Source of the DNA: Leisingera sp. S132
GTDB lineage: Bacteria; Pseudomonadota; Alphaproteobacteria; Rhodobacterales; Rhodobacteraceae
Assembly (NCBI RefSeq): GCF_025144465.1
Contig: NZ_CP083559.1
Span: 50,791 to 114,790, forward strand
Length of the DNA stretch: 64,000 nucleotides
Reading direction: 5' to 3'
In this document: positions 57,971 to 64,000 of the stretch, piece after piece
How positions within the stretch are numbered: position 1 is the first letter of the stretch
How the letters are laid out: every line of letters starts with the position of its first letter
The notes under the pieces: model-generated
Told to the model about the DNA's origin: nothing
Databases searched by the model: none
Seen by the model: the letters and a program-made list of their open reading frames with translations, nothing else
Translations under genes and position numbers: made by a program

Positions 57971-59790
57971 TTCAGCACCGCCTGCAGCCGGGTGCCGGCA
58001 TGCTCCAGAATTTCCAGCGCCTGCAGCAGCGCCTGGCTGCCGGTATGGCGGTCGCGCACCACCAGAACGGTCTGGCCGGCGACCGGCGCCAGACGCGCGG
58101 AAACCGCGCTTTGCAGCACCGGCGGCGCCCAGTACAGGATGATGTCATACTCCCGCTGCAGCCGCGCCAGCGCCGCTCTTGTATCAGGGCCGGCGGCAAG
58201 GTTCAGCGGCACCTGCGAGCCAGCCGCGGGCAGCAGCACGTCAATCCACTCCGCCGCCGCCCTGACCTCCCGTGCCAGCAGCGCCGGGTCTTCCAGCAGG
58301 TCCTCGAACAGATGCGGCGAGGGCTGCAGCCCCTGCAGCAGCGGCAGCTGCCGCACCGGATCCGCGTCCAGGCAGACCAGCAGCACCCGGTGCCCTTCGC
58401 TGGCCGCAGAGGCCGCCAGGCACAGGGCCACCAGCCCATGCCCGCTGCCGGGCTGGGCAGCCGTGACGGTGAAGCTCAGGCCCTGCCGCGGCTCCTGGTC
58501 CCGGGTGCCGCCGCGGCACAGCAGCGACAGCAGATGCCGGACCGCCTCGGCGGCGGCAGCGGCGGGCGCCCGCCGCGCCAGCAGTGCTGCAAGCACCGGC
58601 AGGCTGCGCCGGGCCGGGCGCGGAATGGCAGGAAACGGCACGCTGCCCCGCAGGCCATAGCCCTGCAGCGGCATCCGGCCGGAAAAGACCCGGCTGTCCA
58701 GCGCTTCGCGCAGCAGCACCGCCACCAGTGCCAGCGCCAGGCCGCCGGTGAAGCTGCCCGCCAGCACCGTCCGGTAGCTGGGCAGATTGGGCTCCGGCGG
58801 CACCGCCGCCCGGGAAATCTGCCGCGCCAGCGGCATCAGCAGCCCGGCCTGGGCCGCCACCTCATTCAGCTGCCGCTGCAGCGCCGCATGGCTGTCGCTG
58901 AGATCGGCCAGCCGGCGCTCCAATGTCTTGCGCGTCTGCTCGGCCCGCGTCCGGGTCTCCAGCGCGGCGGCCAGCCGGGACAGTTCCGCCCCCAGCGCCG
59001 CGCGTGCTTCGCCGTCTCCCGGTGTTTCCTGCTCCAGATACTCCAGCTGCAGATAGGCCTGCCGCAATTGCAGCAGCAATTGCTGCTGTTGCTGGCGGCT
59101 GTCCAGCGCATTGGAGCGCACCAGGCCCGAAAGCGCCTCCTCCGCCTCGGCCAGGCTGGCCTCCAGCCCGGCGATCCGCTGCTCCAGTGCCGCCGCCGCC
59201 CGCGCCGCCTGTCCGCGGCGGGTCTCCAGGGTCTGCGCCACATAGGCCTGCACCACCCCGTCGGCAATCCGCGCGGCGCGGGCGCCGCTGCTGTCGCGCA
59301 CAAACACCGTGATTGTCAGGCTGCCGCGGTGCAGCAGCACCGAATAGCGCTCCAGCAGCCGGGCCGCCACCGCCGCCTGCACCCTGTCCGGCGGCACCGG
59401 CGCCGCGCCGGGGGCCGCCAGGTAGGGATTGAAGTCCGGGTCCTGCGCCAGCCCCATGCCGGCCGCTGCCGCCGCCGCGAAGCTGCGCGAGCGCAAGACC
59501 TCCACCTCGGTCATAATCTGCGCCGGTGTCAGCCGGGACGGGCGCACCTGGGAAAGCCCGCTGCCGATGGTCCCGCTGCTCTGCTCCAGCACCAGGGTGG
59601 CCTCGGCCAGGTACTGCGGGCCGCTGCGGGACAGCGTCCAGGCCGCCAGACCCATCACAGCGGCCAGCACCGCCGCCGCCAGCGGCAGGTTGCGCCGCAG
59701 CACCGCCGCGGCGCCGCCCGGGCCGATCCGGGCCTCCGGGCGGCCCGGCGGCAGATCCTGGGCGGCGGGAAAAGGGCTGGGCGCGGACAA
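57961..59790 (-). CDS. Wzc-like chain-length protein with degenerate kinase domain
   Basis: A 609-aa protein with the polysaccharide co-polymerase layout: membrane segment LPLAAAVLAAVMGLAAWTLS, a periplasmic Wzz domain with long coiled coils (about 75-320), a second membrane segment near 340, then a cytoplasmic domain. That domain aligns with BY-kinases but has lost its chemistry. The Walker A position reads AAQPGSGHGLV (no Lys), Walker A' VLLVCLDADP keeps Asp, the Walker B position is YDIILYWAPPVL where kinases have an Asp, and there is no tyrosine tail. It probably cannot bind or hydrolyse ATP normally and may act as a partner or regulator of the intact Wzc at 61274. Confidence 0.88.
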   Translation of the reverse strand: MSAPSPFPAAQDLPPGRPEARIGPGGAAAVLRRNLPLAAAVLAAVMGLAAWTLSRSGPQYLAEATLVLEQSSGTIGSGLSQVRPSRLTPAQIMTEVEVLRSRSFAAAAAAGMGLAQDPDFNPYLAAPGAAPVPPDRVQAAVAARLLERYSVLLHRGSLTITVFVRDSSGARAARIADGVVQAYVAQTLETRRGQAARAAAALEQRIAGLEASLAEAEEALSGLVRSNALDSRQQQQQLLLQLRQAYLQLEYLEQETPGDGEARAALGAELSRLAAALETRTRAEQTRKTLERRLADLSDSHAALQRQLNEVAAQAGLLMPLARQISRAAVPPEPNLPSYRTVLAGSFTGGLALALVAVLLREALDSRVFSGRMPLQGYGLRGSVPFPAIPRPARRSLPVLAALLARRAPAAAAAEAVRHLLSLLCRGGTRDQEPRQGLSFTVTAAQPGSGHGLVALCLAASAASEGHRVLLVCLDADPVRQLPLLQGLQPSPHLFEDLLEDPALLAREVRAAAEWIDVLLPAAGSQVPLNLAAGPDTRAALARLQREYDIILYWAPPVLQSAVSARLAPVAGQTVLVVRDRHTGSQALLQALEILEHAGTRLQAVLNCG

Positions 59791-59929
59791 ACTCGTAACA
59801 CTCTCCGTTGTCTGGAACCGCCGGCTGCAGCAGCCGGCCGGACAGGCCCGGAAGACGCGTCAGAGAACCGGGTCAGGCCATGCCTCTCCCGCAATGGTAG
59901 TGTGAAAGCGCCCTCCGGCTACGCCCCTG
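59791..59929 (-). other. spacer before the degenerate Wzc gene
   Basis: 139 bp with a small perfect hairpin CCGGCTG-CAG-CAGCCGG (59821-59837) about 30 bp before the gene's start. It may tune expression between the RTX and co-polymerase genes. Nothing else is clear. Confidence 0.4.
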
Positions 59930-61093
59930 TCAGCTGAGTATGAAATCGCTGGCGCTGAAATCGGCCGCATCCAGGCTGCCGTCGCGGTCGCGGACCAGAA
60001 TTTCGAAGGCGTAGCCGCCGCCGGTCACCACATCGAGCATCACGTCGCCGGAGGCCAGATCGCGGGCATAGACCGTGCCGGCCGCGCCGCCGGGCGCATA
60101 GGCGGTCATGCCGTTCTTCTCAATGATGATGCGGTCGAGCCCGTCCTGGAAGTCCTCGAGAGTGTCATTGCCGTTCTGCACCCGGGCGCCCTTGAAGGCG
60201 AACCAGTCCGCATCCGCACCGCCCCAGATCCGGTCGCTGCCCTGGCCTGCGATGATGGTGTCCTGGCCGCTGCCGCCGAAGATCCGGGTGGCGCCGGTGC
60301 CGGTGTAGATCAGATCATCGCCGTCACCGGCCCAAATGAGGTCATTGCCGTCCTCGGAGCTGATCACATCATTGCCGGTGCCGCCGGCCAGCGTGTCATC
60401 CCCCTGGCCCGAACTCAGGCTGTCGTTGCCGCTGCCGCCAAACAGCCGGTCATTGCCGACCTCGCTGTCCAGCACATCGTTGCCGGTGCCGCCATACAGG
60501 TGGTTGTTGCCGTCGCCGCCGTCGACGCTGTCATTGCCGCTGCCGCCATAGACCCAGTCATCGCCGGCCTGGCCCTTCAGCTTGTCGTCGCCGCCCTGGC
60601 CGTAAATGGTGTCATGGCCGGCGCCGCCGCTCACCGACTGGGTGATCAGCACCCCGGTCACCGGGTCCGGCTCATTGGAAAAGCCGTCATTGCCGGCCCC
60701 GGCATAGATCAGGTCATTGCCGTAGCCGCCCTGGATATAGTCCTGGCCGCCGCCGCCATAGATGGTGTCGTCGCCGCCATCCCCGAGAATCCGGTCATAG
60801 AGGCTGCCGCCCTTGATCAGGTCGTTGCCGTCGCCGCCCTCGAAAACATTATAGCCGTCGCCGCCATAGAGGCTGTCATTGCCATCGCCGCCTTCCAGGC
60901 TGTCGTTGCCGGTGCCGCCGTAGATGCGGTCGCGGCCCGGCCCGCCCTTGAAGAAATCATCGCCGCCGCTGCCGTAAAGCGTGTCGTTGCCTTCGCCGCC
61001 GTACAGGGTGTCATTGCCCAGGTAAGCGGCAATGAGATCCCCCAGCGCGCTGCCCCGGAGCAGCTCGGCGGCGTCCGTTCCGTAAATTTTCAT
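59930..61093 (-). CDS. second RTX calcium-binding repeat protein
   Basis: A 387-aa protein. It starts MKIYGTDAAELLRGSALGDL and then runs as RTX nonapeptides (GGEGNDTLYG, GGTGNDSLEG, GGSGNDSLSSGQGDDTLAGG) to about residue 300. The C-terminus, with FQDGLDRIIIEKNGMTAY and a final ASDFILS, resembles the end of type I exported proteins. It has no signal peptide, as expected for this route, and could use the exporter at 6318-9538. Unlike the larger RTX protein it has no cysteine that I can see. It lies between two Wzc-type genes, a good case for a matrix protein made together with the polysaccharide. Confidence 0.88.
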   Translation of the reverse strand: MKIYGTDAAELLRGSALGDLIAAYLGNDTLYGGEGNDTLYGSGGDDFFKGGPGRDRIYGGTGNDSLEGGDGNDSLYGGDGYNVFEGGDGNDLIKGGSLYDRILGDGGDDTIYGGGGQDYIQGGYGNDLIYAGAGNDGFSNEPDPVTGVLITQSVSGGAGHDTIYGQGGDDKLKGQAGDDWVYGGSGNDSVDGGDGNNHLYGGTGNDVLDSEVGNDRLFGGSGNDSLSSGQGDDTLAGGTGNDVISSEDGNDLIWAGDGDDLIYTGTGATRIFGGSGQDTIIAGQGSDRIWGGADADWFAFKGARVQNGNDTLEDFQDGLDRIIIEKNGMTAYAPGGAAGTVYARDLASGDVMLDVVTGGGYAFEILVRDRDGSLDAADFSASDFILS

Positions 61094-61273
61094 GCCTGCT
61101 CCATTGCGGAAATCTGCCTGTTCCTCCCTTGGCGCGGACACGGGCCCGGGGCCAGCCTCTTGCGGGCAGGCTGCCGGAACCGGATGATTTCCGCCCATCG
61201 CCGCGCCGCCGGCGGCAAGATCCTGCCCTTTTCAGGCTGGGGCCGGCCCCGGAGGCAAGCCCGGAACCAGGTC
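61094..61273 (-). other. spacer between Wzc and RTX genes
   Basis: 180 bp, GC-rich, holding the region upstream of the RTX start. I see no clear promoter or terminator. Confidence 0.35.
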
Positions 61274-63202
61274 CTAGCCGCTGCCGTAGCCGGCATAATA
61301 GCCGCCGTAATAGGTGCCGTAGCCATAGCGCTGGTAGCGCGCCGGATCGACGCCGGCCAGGACGGAGCCGCTGGCCGGCACCCGGTTCATGCTCAGCAGC
61401 CCGGCGGCGTTCTCCAGCGCCTCTTCGGTGGTCCTGCCCCAATGGGCCAGCAGCAGCACCGTGTCGGCCAGCCCCGCCACCCGGATCGCATCCTGGGTCA
61501 GCAGCACCGGCGGCGTGTCCAGCAGGATCAGGTCGTAGATGCTGCGCAGCATGGCCATCGACCGGGCCGCTTCCGCCCCGGCCGGCATCTCGCGCGGGAT
61601 CGCCGCGTTGTGCTTGAAGTTCAGCAGGTCCACCCCCGGGGCCACCCCATCCCGCAGTGCCTTGCGGCTGACCTGGCTGCTTTTGCTCAAGACCCCTGCC
61701 GGGGTCTGCTGCGCGGCCTTCTGCCCGGCCATCCGGGTCACCCCGTGCTTGTAGACATCGAAATCGATCAGCAGCACCTTCTCGCCTTCCTGCGCGGCGG
61801 CCAGCGCCAGCGACAGCGCCAGGGTCGACTTGCCTTCATCGGCCAGCGCCGAGGTCACCGCCACCACCGGGGCGCTGCCGGCCGGGCGCCCGCCTGACAG
61901 CAGGGTCAGCAGCCCGCGCATGGATTCCGTATAGGCGTCGCGCGGATGCTCGCGGCAATGGCGGATCAGCGCCCCGGGCCGGTTCAGCCCGCGCACCTCG
62001 AGCCGCGGCACCACCGCCAGATTGGGCAGCCCGGTCACATTCTCCGCATGGCTGCCCATCCAGATCCGCCGGTCGGTCAGCTCGCACAGGAACGCAACGC
62101 CGCCCGCCAGGGCCACCCCGCCCAGAAGCCCGGCCGCCAGGATCAGCGGCCGGTTCGGAAAGGCCGGGGCAGAGGGCACATCCGCCCGGGTGATCTGCCG
62201 GGCGCCCGGGGTCAGAATGTCGATCTGCGCCTCCAGCGTGTTGCGGCGCTCCGCAAAGGTCTGGTAGCGCGCCACCTCGGCATCGAACTGGCGCTGCAGG
62301 TTCAGCAGGGTCAGCTCGGCCCGGGTGCGCCGGTTCAGCGCCGCCTGCAGCGCCTCATGGCGGGCCTGCAGCTCGCCGCCGCCGGTCCGCCCGCCCTGCC
62401 CGGCCAGCGCGATCCGGGCCGCCAGCCGCTGCAGCTCGCCCTGCATCTCCGCGGTCCGGTCCGGATCGTCGAGCTGGTTTTCGCGGATGAAGGCGGCAAT
62501 GCGGATCTCGCTCTGCGCCAGTTCTTCGTTCAGCGCCGCGATACGGCGGCGCAGGAACTCCACCGAACTGCGCACCTCAGCCCGGCGGTTCTCCAGCGAG
62601 CCCGCGATATAGCGCTCCGCCACCGCATTGGCGATATCCGCCGCCTGCTGCGCCGAACCGGACCGGGTCAGGATGTCGATCGCCAGGCTGTCGCCGCGCC
62701 GGGCCACGGTGATAGCAGCCTGCAGCGCCGCAGTGACCGCCGCCCGCTGGGTCTCAGCCGATGCCGCATCCCCGGCAGATGTTCCGGCCGCCCCCTCGGC
62801 CAGATAGGGGTTGAAGGCCGGGTCCTGCTGCAGCCCCAGCCGCTCCGCCACATCCTCCAGGAACGCATTGGAGCGCAGGTAATCCAGCTCGGTCTCGATC
62901 TGGTAGCGCGACAGGTCTTCCGTCTCCAGCACCTGCTGCGCGGCGCTGACCCGGAAATCCGCCTGGGTCAGCACGATGGTGGCGCGGGCGGTATAGCGTT
63001 CGGGAATATACTCCAGCAGCAGCCAGGCGCCGCCGGTGCAGGCCGAGATCAGCAGCAGCATCAGCCAGAGGTAGCGGCGCAGCCAGCTGACAAACATCGC
63101 AAAACTGAGCCGCAGGCCTGCATTGGGGCGGGCAGGCGGGCGGCGCGCGGGCCCGGGCGGAGAAGACGTCTCGTTCAAAATGTTCAACTCAGCACTCTCC
63201 AC
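61274..63202 (-). CDS. wzc: Wzc-type tyrosine-protein kinase / polysaccharide co-polymerase
   Basis: A 642-aa inner-membrane protein that controls chain length and drives export with the Wza-like channel. It has a membrane segment (LMLLLISACTGGAWLLLEYI), the Wzz domain starting YTARATIVLTQADFRVSAAQ, long periplasmic coiled coils, a second membrane segment near 355, and an intact BY-kinase: Walker A SALADEGKSTLA, Walker A' VLLIDFDVYKHG and Walker B YDLILLDTPPVLL. The last 20 residues hold eight tyrosines (YGYGTYYGGYYAGYGSG), the usual autophosphorylation cluster. It heads the minus-strand operon that runs to 45902. Confidence 0.94.
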   Translation of the reverse strand: MESAELNILNETSSPPGPARRPPARPNAGLRLSFAMFVSWLRRYLWLMLLLISACTGGAWLLLEYIPERYTARATIVLTQADFRVSAAQQVLETEDLSRYQIETELDYLRSNAFLEDVAERLGLQQDPAFNPYLAEGAAGTSAGDAASAETQRAAVTAALQAAITVARRGDSLAIDILTRSGSAQQAADIANAVAERYIAGSLENRRAEVRSSVEFLRRRIAALNEELAQSEIRIAAFIRENQLDDPDRTAEMQGELQRLAARIALAGQGGRTGGGELQARHEALQAALNRRTRAELTLLNLQRQFDAEVARYQTFAERRNTLEAQIDILTPGARQITRADVPSAPAFPNRPLILAAGLLGGVALAGGVAFLCELTDRRIWMGSHAENVTGLPNLAVVPRLEVRGLNRPGALIRHCREHPRDAYTESMRGLLTLLSGGRPAGSAPVVAVTSALADEGKSTLALSLALAAAQEGEKVLLIDFDVYKHGVTRMAGQKAAQQTPAGVLSKSSQVSRKALRDGVAPGVDLLNFKHNAAIPREMPAGAEAARSMAMLRSIYDLILLDTPPVLLTQDAIRVAGLADTVLLLAHWGRTTEEALENAAGLLSMNRVPASGSVLAGVDPARYQRYGYGTYYGGYYAGYGSG

Positions 63203-63409
63203 AGCATGACGCGTTTCCCTGCAACGCCCGGGCGGGCTGCTGCACCGGCAGAACCATGCCCTGGAAGCAGGACCCTTTGGTCCTGGCCTTAAGAGACTAG
63301 CGTGGGGCCGGGCCTTCTCAAGCGCAAAGGCCGCCCGCCGCCCGGCCTTGCTGCGCTGTCTTTCCCCGCTATATCAAGCAGAGTTACGGGTTTTCAGGTG
63401 GTCGGGGGT
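63203..63409. other. divergent promoter region of wzc and the SxtJ-type gene
   Basis: 207 bp. It contains a hairpin CAGGACC-CTTT-GGTCCTG at 63268-63285, between the two genes. The 17-kb minus-strand operon must start here or inside wzc. No -35/-10 pair is convincing. Confidence 0.45.
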
Positions 63410-63814
63410 ATGGCCGATTTTCACGCCAATGTGCCGGTTCAGAACGGCTCAGAACGCAGTTTTGGCATCGTTTTTGCGGTGGTTTCCGGCCTGATCGGCC
63501 TGTGGCCGCTGCTGTCCGGCGGCAGCGTCCGGCTGCTGTTTCTGCTCATTGCGGCGGTGTTTCTGGTGCTGGCCTTTGCGGCGCCGGCGGTGCTGCGCGG
63601 CCCGAACCGGCTGTGGTTCAAGCTCGGCATGTTTCTCGGAGCCATTGTTGCGCCGCTGGTCATGGGGCTGACCTTTCTGGCCGCCTTTGTGCCGATGGGC
63701 CTGTTCCTGCGGCTGCGGGGCAAGGACCTGCTGGCGCTCAAGCTGGAGCCGGAGGCCGAAAGCTACTGGATCGAGAGAGAGGCGCCGCCCAACAGCATGA
63801 AGCGCCAGTTTTAA
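63410..63814 (+). CDS. SxtJ-family membrane protein
   Basis: A 134-aa protein with three hydrophobic segments (IVFAVVSGLIGLWPLLSGGS, LLFLLIAAVFLVLAFAAPAV, LGAIVAPLVMGLTFLAAFVP) and a C-terminal motif LRLRGKDLLALKLEPEAESY and YWIEREAPP characteristic of the SxtJ group. The start is ATG 63410 after GGGGGT. The function is unknown; the family is commonly found with a DUF5989 protein and a carbamoyltransferase in sugar clusters. The next gene here is that DUF5989 protein. Confidence 0.8.
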   Translation: MADFHANVPVQNGSERSFGIVFAVVSGLIGLWPLLSGGSVRLLFLLIAAVFLVLAFAAPAVLRGPNRLWFKLGMFLGAIVAPLVMGLTFLAAFVPMGLFLRLRGKDLLALKLEPEAESYWIEREAPPNSMKRQF

Positions 63815-63846
63815 CGGTTTATGGGTAAACGGGGGGAGCCTTATCC

Positions 63847-63996
63847 ATGTCATTTGTGTCCGAGATCTGGCTGTTCCTGCGGCAGCGCAAGAAATTCTGG
63901 CTGCTGCCGATCCTGATCGTGCTGAGCCTGTTCGGCGCGCTGATCGTGCTCAGCCAGGGCTCCGCGGTGGCGCCCTTCATCTACACGCTGTTCTGA
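63847..63996 (+). CDS. DUF5989-family small membrane protein
   Basis: A 49-aa protein with an amphipathic start SFVSEIWLFLRQRKKFWLLP and a membrane segment ILIVLSLFGALIVLSQGSA, ending APFIYTLF. This is the standard form of DUF5989 proteins. GGGGGGAG lies 11 bases before the ATG. It is 32 bp after the SxtJ-type gene and ends 4 bp before the window edge. A carbamoyltransferase is expected next. Confidence 0.82.
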   Translation: MSFVSEIWLFLRQRKKFWLLPILIVLSLFGALIVLSQGSAVAPFIYTLF

Positions 63997-64000
63997 TCCC

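Noticed and set aside
55964..58660. 898-codon plus-strand open frame
   Set aside because: It is antisense to the flippase, lyase and Wzc-like genes and shows only Pro/Ala/Arg-rich sequence.
1..64000. tRNA, rRNA and riboswitch genes
   Set aside because: I looked for typical clover-leaf, rRNA and aptamer landmarks by eye and found none. A tRNAscan or Rfam search would be needed to exclude small cases.

Overview
The window is very GC-rich and reads as most of a roughly 65-kb extrachromosomal replicon of a marine alphaproteobacterium, most likely a Rhodobacteraceae (Roseobacter-group) bacterium. The grounds are an RPA-type RepA initiator with divergent ParA/ParB, palindromic parS-like sites, a dTDP-rhamnose operon, and the gene style throughout. 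This matches what is known of RepA-type 'biofilm plasmids' with a rhamnose operon in Phaeobacter and relatives. The genus and the plasmid status are inferences. I see no rRNA, tRNA, CRISPR array, transposase or insertion sequence.

Layout. 0-6.3 kb: UDP-glucose dehydrogenase, then parB and parA (minus), an origin with three 22-bp iterons and a DnaA box, and repA (plus). Three copies of a 56-bp palindromic site lie at 32-87, 1569-1624 and 6033-6088, and the last two bracket the replicon as an inverted pair. 6.3-15.4 kb: a type I secretion unit (HlyD-like adaptor, ABC exporter, 774-aa RTX repeat protein), a proline/alanine-rich coiled-coil membrane protein, and two divergent LuxR-type regulators. 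15.7-21.1 kb: a glycosyltransferase followed by rfbC, rfbB, a DUF457-like membrane gene, rfbD and rfbA. 21.2-31.2 kb: two outer-membrane export proteins, two initiating sugar-phosphate transferases, a membrane CapD/FlaA1-type dehydratase, and an aminotransferase, PIG-L deacetylase and formyltransferase set. 31.6-45.9 kb (plus): a second CapD-type dehydratase, glycosyltransferases, GtrA, and a CDP-sugar branch (rfbF, rfbG, rfbH, C-methyltransferase, reductase). 45.9-63.2 kb (minus): a tightly packed operon with Wzc kinase, a second RTX protein, a degenerate Wzc paralogue, a lyase-like beta-helix protein, flippase, polymerase, glycosyltransferases, sulfotransferase, asparagine synthetase, GDSL esterase, ATP-grasp and HAD genes. 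The right edge holds an SxtJ/DUF5989 pair whose expected carbamoyltransferase partner would lie beyond the window.

How it works together (inference). The sugar genes supply dTDP-rhamnose, UDP-glucuronate, a CDP-linked deoxy or branched sugar and probably an N-formylated amino sugar. Initiating transferases load undecaprenyl phosphate, the glycosyltransferases extend the unit, and Wzx, Wzy, Wzc and the Wza-like proteins flip, polymerise and export it. Sulfate, amide and acyl-type decorations are suggested. The RTX proteins with their own exporter would add calcium-binding matrix or adhesin protein. The LuxR-type regulators next to the secretion unit are the visible candidates for control.

The most unusual signals are: an identical 24-bp AT-rich block inside both rfbB and rfbD, in frame and with a rare TTA codon; a Wzc paralogue without its catalytic Walker residues; a cysteine-rich RTX protein; a CDP-sugar branch that lacks the usual E3 reductase and ends in a YxxxM SDR enzyme; and a glycosyltransferase C-terminus followed by 27-bp repeats that look like its own former tail, now cut off by stop codons.
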